Positions 10,856-20,480 of a stretch of 64,000 nucleotides of DNA are shown in pieces; position 1 is the first letter of the stretch; the number at the start of each line of letters is the position of its first letter. The notes under the pieces are model-generated. The model saw nothing but the letters and a program-made list of their open reading frames with translations, was not told the origin of the DNA and made no database searches. The stretch covers positions 12,632,517-12,696,516 of the forward strand of contig NC_087066.1 of assembly GCF_963678635.1 (NCBI RefSeq). The letters run 5' to 3'. Made by a program: the position numbers and the translations under genes. The stretch comes from Symsagittifera roscoffensis. Its lineage: Eukaryota > Xenacoelomorpha > Acoela > Convolutidae.

Positions 10856-11592
10856 AATCCGAAGACAAAAGATGAATGGAAGAAACTGAATGGTGGCATG
10901 CCTCTGTTGACAGACCTGCGCCTGGCGATGAGATCGGACCCAATGGGGATAATCCGGAGACTGGAGGAGGTCGTAACCTGTATTTATGGACCGGCTGTAA
11001 CATCCGCGTTTCCAGATCCTCTAGTGACGGCTTACCGCAATTCCGTGACACACTTGAGCCTCATAAGTGTATTGGATGGGACGGCGCTCAACTGGTGTCA
11101 GCAAGAGGTGCTGAGGGCGCAAATGAGGAACACGGTACTCTTCGGGAAAGTGAAGGATCCAGAGTTGATGGTATACAATTTCCGAGGGCAACTGCAGTGC
11201 AGGGTGGGAGGGAAACGTGAAGGCCCTATCGAAACTTATCCCAAGTTCTGGAACCTGAACCCCCTGACGGCGAGTGGACAAGAGATCTTGAGGATTCCCG
11301 CGTGGAAGAAGAGCTTCGAGTTGGTGAAAAGGGAGCTAGAGGCAATACTGGAGAAGGAAATCTTGCCAACAACCATTCCAGAGTTCCCAACGGTCAGGAG
11401 AATGACCCTGGGAATGAACAGTTCCCTGGTGGTCCTATCCCTGTTCGCGAGATCAGCGGCGGAAAGGCAGCAAAGGGAATTCACCGATAGCTGGGATCCC
11501 CTATTCATCGGCTACACTGCAGCAGTCTATTTTCACACCTGTGCCATAAAAAAACTCCTGGACGACTCAAGCGAAGAAGATGAGAGGCTCAT
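10856..11592 (+). CDS. Conserved YGPAVT accessory protein, first duplication copy
   Basis: This frame includes P-L-L-T-D-L, I-Y-G-P-A-V-T and A-L-N-W-C-x-Q, all matched in element 2 at 32,590-32,810, and continues through a long helical region. It ends at a TAG (11,597-11,599) created by the junction of a 0.58-kb tandem duplication, so the C-terminal part is found only after the second copy. No known domain, signal peptide or membrane segment seen. The family was not recognised. Confidence 0.5.
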
Positions 11593-12170
11593 CCTCTAGT
11601 GACGGCTTACCGCAATTCCGTGACACACTTGAGCCTCATAAGTGTACTGGATGGGACGGCGGCGCTCAACTGGTGTCAGCAAGAGGTGCTGAGGGCACAA
11701 ATGAGTAACACGGTACTCTTCGGGAAAGTGAAGGATCCAGAGTTGATGGTATACAATTTCCGAGGGCAACTGCAGTGCAGGGTGGGAGGGAAACGTGAAG
11801 GCCCTATCGAAACTTATCCCAAGTTCTGGAACCTGAACCCCCTGACGGCGAGTGGACAAGAGATCTTGAGGATTCCCGCGTGGAAGAAGAGCTTCGAGTT
11901 GGTGAAAAGGGAGCTAGAGGCAATACTGGAGAAGGAAATCTTGCCAACAACCATTCCAGAGTTCCCAACGGTCAGGAGAATGACCCTGGGAATGAACAGT
12001 TCCCTGGTGGTCCCATCCCTGTTTGCGAGAGCAGCGGCGGAAAGGCAGCAAAGGGAATTCATCGATGGCTGGGATCCCCTATTCATCGGCTACACTGCAG
12101 CAGTCTATTTTCACACCTGTGACATAAAAAAACTCCTGGACGACTCAAGCGAAGAAGATGAGAGGCTCAT
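11018..12170. repeat. 0.58-kb tandem duplication inside the YGPAVT gene
   Basis: Bases 11,018-11,592 recur at 11,593-about 12,170 with only a few substitutions and one added codon (gcg). The junction reads ctcat/cctctag. The high identity shows the duplication is recent compared with the divergence of the two retroelements. It places the second copy out of frame with the first. Confidence 0.92.
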
Positions 12171-12397
12171 TGCCCCCAAAATTCGAGATACGAGAGATTT
12201 TGAGAAAGCTTGAGCGGGCGGGTTTGGAGAACATGTTGCCGGTGTGGGACGATGGCAGGATGATCGTGGAAGAAGGACACATTGCACTAAAAGACGAAAT
12301 GAAATTTGCCACGAGAAAATACCGGGCACCTTACGGACTGGAACAGGTGGAGATGAGACAAGAAGGGAAGGAGCTGGCCCGTTGTATGTGGCTCTGA
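11593..12397 (+). pseudogene. YGPAVT accessory protein, second copy with C-terminal part
   Basis: Second copy of the duplicated segment, followed by the C-terminal part of the gene. The frame 11,599-12,213 ends through a one-base shift, and the downstream frame 12,158-12,397 carries the rest, which matches element 2 at about 33,350-33,540. Together with the first copy it represents one original gene of about 320-340 codons by comparison with element 2. Function unknown. Confidence 0.5.
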
Positions 12398-12437
12398 CGG
12401 AATACAAGAAACCGGATCCAACGACACTATCCTGTCG

Positions 12438-13019
12438 GTGGGCACCCCTGGAGATAAAAGAAGCGGCCCTGTAGAAGATCGGTTCAGGAGGATACCTGAG
12501 AGAAGGAGAGTCGAGTCAGAAGAAGAAAGCATGGATGAGACTCTCAGCGAGGCAGGAGAGGAGATGGAATTGGGGAACACGCCTGAACCAAAACCAGCGG
12601 AGGAGGAATTCACCACTCAAGAACTGTTGAAGGATCTGAGCGGAGAATATTGGGCAGACACTGCCACGCCACCTCTGACCTCATCTCCACGCAAGAATCT
12701 AGAGTTGCCACTGACGAACGAGACTTCCAATATGGTAATGATACTCTTGAGTTCAGATGAAAGGGAAAAGAATACCTTCGAGGGAAACAATTCCATGTTC
12801 CTAGGAACTCTAGATGAGAACGCTTGGCGAGAATTCTTAAGAGAGTTTAATCGAGAAGTGAATAGCGAGATCACACTAGACGATTTCAAAGAAGAACTGT
12901 GGGGCAAGGTGGTGAAGTTCGGAGAACCTGTCCTGATGGGAACAGGTCTGGAGGAAAAAGCGAGAGGAGAGCTGCTGAGCAAGATGGTCGAGTTGAGAAA
13001 GGCACCACTGAAGACCTAG
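12438..13019 (+). CDS. Acidic accessory protein (element 1)
   Basis: Open frame of 193 codons with a strongly acidic first half and a conserved second half including F-L-G-T-L, W-R-E-F and a K-V-V-K-F segment. The homologue in element 2 (33,686-34,222) has F-L-G-T-L-P-A-E-E-W and V-W-K-V-V. The first in-frame codon is ATG. No known domain recognised. It ends at TAG 13,017-13,019 and is followed by about 140 AT-rich bases. Confidence 0.5.
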   Translation: MGTPGDKRSGPVEDRFRRIPERRRVESEEESMDETLSEAGEEMELGNTPEPKPAEEEFTTQELLKDLSGEYWADTATPPLTSSPRKNLELPLTNETSNMVMILLSSDEREKNTFEGNNSMFLGTLDENAWREFLREFNREVNSEITLDDFKEELWGKVVKFGEPVLMGTGLEEKARGELLSKMVELRKAPLKT

Positions 13020-13163
13020 GAAGACGAATGTAAAGACAGCTCTACTCTGAAACAAAAAACTGTCAATAAAATAAATGAAAGTATAAGGGGGGATAAGGTC
13101 GAAACTAGTAATATAATTAAAAGTAATAATATCCTTAAGGCTCGGGCTGGGGGGAGGCAAGAG

Positions 13164-14415
13164 TTGGAAGGGTTGGATGGAGACAAAGAGGTCGAATCAG
13201 TGATGATAACGGCAACGCCCCCAAGTAAAGACGTGAAGTCTCGCAAGAGAAAGAGAGAGGTAGAAGAGTTGGGTAGTCCTTCGGCGGATGCAGTCTCGGA
13301 GAAAAACTTGAGAGAGACGGCCCCCATGGTTCTGGCACGATGGAAGACAGCAGCCTACAAGAGAAGCTACGAACCAAGGAAACTGCTCGAGGTAGAAAGA
13401 GAGATGGAGGTTCCCACCAACTCGACAACGGAAGAAGACTTCAAGCCTCAAAGGACAAAGATGAAACGAGGTTCGACAAGCGGGCAGACATGGGAAGTAG
13501 ACGTTCAGCAAATAATGGGTCTCAAATGAACACCAGGCCACTGGGAAGCAAGTAACTAGCGATCCTCTTGAGAAGAATAAAACGAGGAACACTTCCCGGC
13601 CGTGGTGGGTGGCCCTGGAAACATTGAAGGAATTGGAAGACCGCCTAAAGAAACTCGAGAGTGTAGTGTCACGCAAACGACGCAACTGGGCTACCCGGTA
13701 GAAGGCTGAGATTAACAAATTGGAATTGGGGAGCCAACTGAAGAGAACTTGGCAGAACTTGTTAAGGGATCATTTTGAAGAAGCGATGAGGACATCCTCG
13801 TCAGCGTCGCCGTTGATGGCGAATCCCTTCGTTAGAACAGCGGGACAATTGGTGTTTGCGTGGAGCCTGGATGGAATAGAATTAGAAACGCTGACCTCGC
13901 GCAACAAGTTGAAGTTGGGTGGAAAAAGTCTAGAAATATATCAGACATTGATGCAACACGTTGCTAGGGATAACTCAGGCTGGAGCCTGGCAAGGAGGAG
14001 AGACGCTACTTGTTTCTTGAGGTGAATAATGTCGGTTATGACTGACAGCACCATCCTAGCATGTCAACAAAGAGCAATCGGGAGTTAAGCAGTGGAAAGG
14101 AGAGTCTCAGCAGTCATCTTGAATGTATACCAGAGTACTGGGATAGAAAAGGAGGATGGTTCCAGGCAATCTTTAGAGAGCCACAGGAAGTTAGACGAGA
14201 TACGGAGATTCTACAACAACAAGTTTGAGGAGAGACACGACGTGCACCGTAACTTGGCCTCGTCGGGAGAGTACTTGAAACCCAATAAGAAGGGAGAATA
14301 CCATTATGGGTCTGGGGTGATGGGGATGGCGTACAACCCTTTCCTGGACTCGGAAGCCGGAGGCGCTCACAGAAACTACGGGGTGGCGGAGCTACTAAAG
14401 TTTTGGACAGAGTAG
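13164..14415 (+). pseudogene. Basic NLS-like accessory protein, first copy
   Basis: Starts with a frame (13,164-13,529) carrying a basic cluster K-S-R-K-R-K-R-E that resembles a nuclear localisation signal. It shifts one frame near 13,528 and then runs with isolated stops at about 13,699, 14,023 and 14,087 to TAG at 14,413-14,415. The central H-F-E-E-A-M-R-T and P-F-V-R-T segments match element 2 (34,975-35,050) and the C-terminal G-M-A-Y-N-P-F block matches element 2 near 35,540. Whether this was one gene or two in the active element is unclear. Function unknown. Confidence 0.5.
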
Positions 14416-14435
14416 ATAGTGGAAATAGACACTGT

Positions 14436-14453
14436 AGAGAGAGAGAGAGAGAG
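14436..14453. repeat. (GA)n microsatellite at duplication boundary
   Basis: A run of about nine GA dinucleotides sits at the end of the first 1,240-bp unit; a shorter run (about 15,677-15,690) sits at the end of the second. The run may have promoted unequal exchange. Confidence 0.8.
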
Positions 14454-14460
14454 ACCGAGC

Positions 14461-15655
14461 TCAAGTAAAGACGTGAAGTCTCGCAAGAGAAAGAGAGAGG
14501 TAGAAGAGTTGGGTAGTCCTTCGGCGGATGCAGTCTCGGAGAAAAACTTGAGAGAGACGGCCCCCATGGTTCTGGCACGATGGAAGACAGCAGCCTACAA
14601 GAGAAGCTACGAACCAAGGAAACTGCTCGAGGTAGAAAGAGAGATGGAGGTTCCCACCAACTCGACAACGGAAGAAGACTTCAAGCCTCAAAGGACAAAG
14701 ATGAAACGAGGTTCGACAAGCGGGCAGACATGGGAAGTAGACGTTCAGCAAATAATGGGTCTCAAATGAACACCAGGCCACTGGGAAGCAAGTAACTAGC
14801 GATCCTCTTGAGAAGAATAAAACGAGGAACACTTCCCGGCCGTGGTGGGTGGCCCTGGAAACATTGAAGGAATTGGAAGACCGCCTAAAGAAACTCGAGA
14901 GTGTAGTGTCACGCAAACGACGCAACTGGGCTACCCGGTAGAAGGCTGAGATTAACAAATTGGAATTGGGGAGCCAACTGAAGAGAACTTGGCAGAACTT
15001 GTTAAGGGATCATTTTGAAGAAGCGATGAGGACATCCTCGTCAGCGTCGCCGTTGATGGCGAATCCCTTCGTTAGAACAGCGGGACAATTGGTGTTTGCG
15101 TGGAGCCTGGATGGAATAGAATTAGAAACGCTGACCTCGCGCAACAAGTTGAAGTTGGGTGGAAAAAGTCTAGAAATATATCAGACATTGATGCAACACG
15201 TTGCTAGGGATAACTCAGGCTGGAGCCTGGCAAGGAGGAGAGACGCTACTTGTTTCTTGAGGTGAATAATGTCGGTTATGACTGACAGCACCATCCTAGC
15301 ATGTCAACAAAGAGCAATCGGGAGTTAAGCAGTGGAAAGGAGAGTCTCAGCAGTCATCTTGAATGTATACCAGAGTACTGGGATAGAAAAGGAGGATGGT
15401 TCCAGGCAATCTTTAGAGAGCCACAGGAAGTTAGACGAGATACGGAGATTCTACAACAACAAGTTTGAGGAGAGACACGACGTGCACCGTAACTTGGCCT
15501 CGTCGGGAGAGTACTTGAAACCCAATAAGAAGGGAGAATACCATTATGGGTCTGGGGTGATGGGGATGGCGTACAACCCTTTCCTGGACTCGGAAGCCGG
15601 AGGCGCTCACAGAAACTACGGGGTGGCGGAGCTACTAAAGTTTTGGACAGAGTAG
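14461..15655 (+). pseudogene. Basic NLS-like accessory protein, second copy
   Basis: Sequence-identical second copy of the basic accessory gene, carrying the same frame shift and the same in-frame stops as the first copy, so the gene was already broken before it was duplicated. It lacks the short N-terminal lead found at 13,164-13,220. Confidence 0.5.
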
Positions 15656-15768
15656 ATAGTGGAAATAGACACTGTAGAGAGAGAGAGAGAGACCGAGCTC
15701 AAGTAGGTGATAAAAGTGCCGCGCTCAAGTAAAAGAGTCGAGCTGAAGATGGGTAACGGGAGTGGAAA

Positions 15769-17556
15769 TTGCTGAGGCCCTCCTGGTGTCCACATCCCCA
15801 TGCGAGCCTGATCGAGGAAGTCTTGGAGCGAGTGAGATTAGCACCGGCGGAGGACGAAGATCTGGCGACATTGAGCATAGTGCACAAACTGATCTTGCCT
15901 CAGGCGAAGGAGTCAAGCGAAGCGACGAGTAAACTAGGGTCGGTGAAGAAAATGGATTTGGGCAGTTGTCTTGACTCGACGTGTGGAAATGGCGAGCACA
16001 CCTGTGATGGACGGTCATGCGTTAAGATACAGTCCTTCCAAAAAGAAGATCTAGTCACCTGGTTTGAAGACATTACCGAGAGGGAGAAGAGTGAAATACA
16101 GATAGTGGCTGAGTGTTACGCGAAAACCACGGTGAACATAGCAACAGCTCTGGGATTCTTCTCGAGAATGTGCAGTCTCCAGTCACTGGAGAGGCTAGAG
16201 TCAGAACACCACTTGGTGACCGCGTTGAGTGTGGAGTCATGTCCCGGGGTGTTGCAGGTAACCCAGAAACACATCAAGAGCTGGAAGAATGGACTTGAAG
16301 CGGAAATGGGATTTCCCATGAGCGAAGCCTATGGTCTGCCTCTAAATGCGAAGTCCTTAGTGGGGTCAGTGATGGCCAACTTATGCGGCAGCCACTATAC
16401 ATTGCACATGGCGATGGTGGAGGTATCCAACCAAAGGGTGTTGATAGACAAGGCCTTCTCAGTGCCCAAGTGTGTAAGACTGGCTCGGATGTCGCATCAC
16501 TCACACAGGTTGTTGAGGAAAATCCGAGGGACAGTGCCGAGAGAACAGAGGGATGAATTGAGCGAAATCTGGGGTGAAGAACTTTTGGGTTTGGAAAGTA
16601 AAAACACAAGTGACCACGAGAGACAAAACGTGATCGGGAATACTATGGGTGGTGCTCCAAACCTGGAGGAGAACGACGCGATGCACGAGAAGATGATGGA
16701 ACTTGAGCCTCTCCTAGAAGCCTCGGGAGAGCGCAACCTTAGGAGTATTGACCTCACACATGGGGAGTGTCCATGCCACTGTCTGGCACAAACAGTGTGG
16801 TACCCGGATCACGCGAACCTCTGCCTGATCTGGGATGTGGAAGAAATTTGGTCAATAGGACTGCCCGATCATCAGCAGAAGGTGACCATCTTGGTGGTGA
16901 GCATGATGCTGGCTCTAAGATGGATTGAAGAAAATTTAACGAAGTATCGGGAGTCGAAGACGCCAACGGCGGAGTCGATATACGCGATAGATTATAGCAG
17001 GAGACTTGAGTTGTTTGAGACTGCATGCAAGGTATTCGCCATACCAATGGAAGTCAGACACGTATGGAGCCGCATAAGGTACTTTACTTGATTTCGAGCG
17101 ACGTTGACATCCTGGTTGTACATGGTAACGAAGGATCATATGTAGAGATATCAAAAGGAATATCGACAGTTCCTGGCCGAGATAGGACCGGAGGCTTTCA
17201 AGAGACCTCTACTGACCCATCGAAATGCGATCACGACGGGCTGGAAAAGAGTCGGTAGAGTGTCAAGAAACAATACCAAGGCGAGAGAGTCGATACTAGA
17301 GGAAGACTTGGCGAAGAACGTGAGCCTGAGTCTGCACAACTCCTTCTGTTTGAACCGAGAGTCGAGGGTGAAGAGTTTGCCCAACCAAGCAAAAAGATTG
17401 CAGGAGCAAAGGGAATGGATGCGGTCCTATGAGCAGCTGAAAGCCTGGGAAGAGATCGTGATTAGCTCCGATGACGAAGAGGCACTGTTGAAGCAGATTA
17501 CGGTGTCAAATACGTCTGGGTCTGGTACCTCGAAGGCGAAGAACGCGAGATGAGCA
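15769..17556 (+). pseudogene. Large Cys-containing accessory protein with C-terminal SIM-like motif (element 1)
   Basis: One frame of about 595 codons interrupted by two in-frame stops (TGA 17,089-17,091, TAG near 17,143). The first 440 codons carry blocks shared with element 2 (36,018-36,900): C-V-K, E-x-x-V-N-x-x-T-A-L-G, A-F-S-x-P-K-x-V-R-L-A-R, L-L-E-A-S-G and P-C-H-C. Near the end, E-I-V-I-S-S-D-D-E-E looks like a SUMO-interaction motif (hydrophobic core plus acidic run). No membrane segment or signal peptide. The last accessory gene before the 3' non-coding region. Function unknown. Confidence 0.55.
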
Positions 17557-19260
17557 GGTGGCTCAATGGGGAATTCTAGAGTCTTGAGTCTTGAGAGGGA
17601 AGGAAAGGGGCTCGAGGGCGAACTTGGATGAAATCTGGGTTCACGAAAAAGAAATTTTAACAAACGAGATATTGTTATTAATATGTTATATCTGTTATAT
17701 AAATCAAAATGCTGCATGACAATTTCCTGATTGAATAGGACAAAAGAAATTTTAAAATATTAGTTTAAAAAGCGAAAATTCAATGGTGCAGGTGTGTGCA
17801 GATTTTGATTGCTGTTTAGCGATAGTGTGAAAATTTTACATGGTTGTGAATTTTGGGGTGTAGATAAACTTAGTTTGCTGCAAACTTCTGTAAATGACCA
17901 CTGGCACTGTATTTTGAGCAACACTCGGGTTTCTGGGGATTCACTGACAGACAGCAGCACGCGATGAGGACATCGATCTTGAGTCTGGGGAGTATGTGCC
18001 AGTCGGTCATATCTGGAAGTTTGACCTTGAGGAACACAAAATACGTGGTTTTGGAATGAAAATTAGTTTTTCAAAAATTCGAATGGAGCCTGTCATGCTC
18101 AGTTTTCTCGCGACAACTGAAAACATCAAAAATAAAAACAGAACAACCGAATTACAATTGTGGGAAAATTGTCAAATAAACAGAGTGGGAAATTGCTATT
18201 CGCAATTTCCGTCGTAGAAAACGAGAGTAGAGCTGTCCTATTTGATATAGGAGACAGAACAATCACAAGAGCAAATCAAGACTCAACTGAACCAGAGTGA
18301 ACCATCAATGGAAAGTTGGACAACTGAATTCTCCCAATGGTTCAGATCCAAAACTACATTCTTGAATTAAAACTCATTTCCTTTGATTGGAACTCATTGT
18401 TAGAAAACTTCTTGAGTTATAATCAATTATATTCATGCTAGAGTTATTCATTAGCTTAATTACTCTGTTTCTCAAGTGTGCTGCTATGTAAGTACCAAAT
18501 TTAGTTTTCTCGAGTGCATTTTAAGATAAGTATGTTGAGGTAAGGCGAGTTTTTGGTTGATCCATCTGAAATGGATCAAAATTCCACTGTCCAATAAAAA
18601 GTAACTTAACGGATTGTTCCGACCCTGATTTTAACGGCATTCGTCTATTTTGGGTAATTTGAGACCTAAGTATGGGGACGTTCTTATTTTCTAGAGTGGG
18701 GGGTTATTTTGGTAGTGGCCTTTAAGCTGTAACGGGTTCTAGTCTCATGTCGCAAGTGAACTAAATTGGCTCCGACCGTTTTTGAGGTAGAAAAACACAA
18801 GAGATAGTAGATAGTGTACCTGACTCTTGAGCCAATGGTTATAGGGCCTATTTTTCTTAAGCCTCATATGTGACCGAAGTAGGCGACTGTTACATGGCTT
18901 TGGTAGAGACGATTAAGAGCATGTAGAGCTGTGTTTAGACGCTAGCCAGTCGTTTTACAACCTAGCTTTATTTTCCGTTGATATGTACTTCCGGGCGAAT
19001 GTTTAATATATGTTTTTAAGGCGCTCCTGGGTTTTATTTTTTTAGCACAATGACCGGCTGAACTGTTAACGAGCAATCCGCTCCGAGCTGATACTCTAAA
19101 TAAGGCCCTTAGCACAGGGGCGGAAGGGTAGTTCGGAACGCGGAAGCCTCCCAGATTCCCGATATTAGTTTTTAACCTAGTTATGACCGAAAATTCAAGT
19201 ATTAGAAAGAGTGGGTGTATTCGCGGTCCCGTCGTTACCTGAGCGGTATATGAACAAAAG
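17557..19260. other. Non-coding region between the two retroelements, possible LTR or leader DNA
   Basis: No convincing frame in 1.7 kb. AT-rich up to about 18.5 kb, then more balanced. The 3' LTR of element 1 and the 5' LTR of element 2 should lie here if either survives, but I could not match a pair by eye. An AATAAA-like signal stands at about 18,593. A segment at 18,917-19,003 recurs at 20,393-20,480. Confidence 0.4.
18917..19003 (+). repeat. Direct repeat, left copy (about 87 bp)
   Basis: Runs from agcatgtagagct to cgggcgaatgtt and matches 20,393-20,480 at roughly four of five bases. The right copy ends exactly where the gag frame of element 2 opens. It may be a piece of LTR or leader of the element family. 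Confidence 0.65.
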
Positions 19261-19264
19261 CACT

Positions 19265-20472
19265 TAAGTACAGGTATAGGTGATGATGTAGAAACCGAGG
19301 AAGAGGACGATGACGACTAAGATGACTTCGGATCTCAACTAGGCCTAAACAGTTCGACTCATGAAAATGGAGCGCCCACCAACGGTGAGACTGGCTCCTC
19401 GGACCGATTTGGTGTGGTCAGGACAAATAACAAGACCATAGATGGATAACAGCAGTCAGGCGAGTTTGTGATCATGACAAATTCGGAAATGCAACCTAAC
19501 AAGAATAGGAACACAGGGCCAAGTAACCCAGCAACGAATCCAGAAGAGGATTCTGAAGAAACATCGAGAAAGAGAGGTAAAACTCGAGTCATGACTAGCA
19601 CCAAACTGCCTGGAACCAATAGGGTGACACCTGCACTAGTGACGCCATTAGTGGACAATGTGACATTCGACCAGAATTGACGAAATTGCAATTTCGGATT
19701 ATTAGCAGCTAACCTTCCGAATTGGCAGGTTTGGAGGATTAACGGTGTTTTTCGGACGATTGAACAAATCGGGAAAGCTAGAATATTCTTGTTTTTAAAA
19801 TTTTCAAAATTTCGAAAGATGACGTCATGAGAAACGTCAAAATTGTCCATTTTGGAAGAAATCCAAAATAAAACTGGACAACAATAGTTGCGACGGCGTC
19901 AACAACGATAATCGCGATAAAAAACAACAACGAGAATTGAACAAACAGCAGAGTTAGCAGAGACTGCTCCGAGTTGCAATGATTGTGTCGCTACAATCGT
20001 TGCAAGGCTATTCACGCTAATGGTGAAGGGTAGAAACCAGCCTTCCGGAGAGGAGATAAGGGTGCTATTTCCCCGGATTCAAGAATCCCGAGGGGTCTCG
20101 GGACTGGAACTTACATCATTTTATACTAATTTTTAGCTTCCCTATTATGTCCTGAATTGAATTTAATTAACATCTGGATCCATTTTCTGACGATGAGAAG
20201 CTAGGGGTTAAGGGAAAAGGTTGATCCATCTTCGATGGAGATGATGATTTTTATCTACGGAACAAAAACAATAGTAATATAATAAGTAGTAGTAGCCCGG
20301 TTTTTAGGAGTGACCTCGTGGTCTGGGGATACTGAGACCCAGCCATGAGCTCACTAATTTTGCATGTAAGTAAGTTAATTTGAGATGGTGAAAAGCATGT
20401 AGAGCTCTGTTTAGACGCTGGCCATTCATTTTGAAGCTTAGCTCTATTTTCCGTCAATATGTACTTCCAGGC
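19265..20472 (+). pseudogene. Possible N-terminal Gag segment of element 2, interrupted
   Basis: From 19,265 to 19,663 one region translates as an acidic, Asn- and Ser-rich stretch (E-E-E-D-D-D-D, later E-E-D-S-E-E-T-S-R-K-R-G-K) with two stops. It sits just upstream of the Gag coiled coil of element 2 and may be its N-terminus, separated from it by the 605-bp repeat and about 200 further bases. Similar 8-base strings (aatgtgac and aatgttac) stand at the two sides. Assignment is tentative. Confidence 0.3.
19661..20272 (+). repeat. Dispersed ~605-bp repeat, copy 1 (possible solo LTR)
   Basis: Starts tgtgacattcgaccagaat and ends ttttatctacggaaca. The whole length aligns with 63,394-64,000, and its right half aligns inverted with 37,163-37,450. 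TG...CA ends would fit a solo LTR, but I found no clean target duplication. It lies inside the Gag region of element 2. Confidence 0.65.
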
Positions 20473-20480
20473 GAATGTTA
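20393..20480 (+). repeat. Direct repeat, right copy (about 87 bp)
   Basis: Partner of 18,917-19,003, differing at roughly one base in five. It adjoins the opening of the gag frame at 20,475. Confidence 0.65.

Larger units (their letters stand above)
13221..15703. repeat. 1,240-bp tandem duplication in element 1
   Basis: Bases 13,221-14,460 recur from 14,461 to about 15,703 at an offset of exactly 1,240 and look identical apart from the length of a (GA)n run at each unit end. It duplicates the basic-protein gene. Either it is very recent or it is an assembly artefact; the different GA lengths favour a real duplication. Confidence 0.93.
1..17640 (+). mobile_element. Ty3/gypsy-type LTR retroelement with long accessory region (element 1, 5'-truncated by window)
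   Basis: The order protease, reverse transcriptase, RNase H, integrase with a GPF-type C-terminal module is that of Ty3/gypsy (Metaviridae) elements. Gag lies outside the window. The integrase is followed by about 12 kb of open frames that also occur, in the same order, in a second diverged copy at 19.3-37 kb, so they belong to the element rather than to the host. Stops and frameshifts in pol and in most accessory frames show that this copy is inactive. No LTR pair was recognised; the right boundary near 17.64 kb is where coding sequence ends and is approximate. Confidence 0.8.

Noticed and set aside
14114-14668. Long minus-strand open frame of 184 codons opposite the basic accessory gene (and similar mirrors at 13,197-13,718 and 14,461-14,958)
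   Set aside because: They lie antisense to conserved plus-strand accessory frames, are Ser/Leu/Arg-rich as expected for antisense of Lys/Glu-rich genes, and have no counterpart in element 2.
17996-18217. 73-codon frame after element 1
   Set aside because: No ATG context, no counterpart in element 2 and AT-rich composition; treated as non-coding.
18917-20480. The 87-bp direct repeats considered as the LTRs of element 2
   Set aside because: Too short and too close together, no TG...CA limits or primer-binding site seen, and they do not flank the element.
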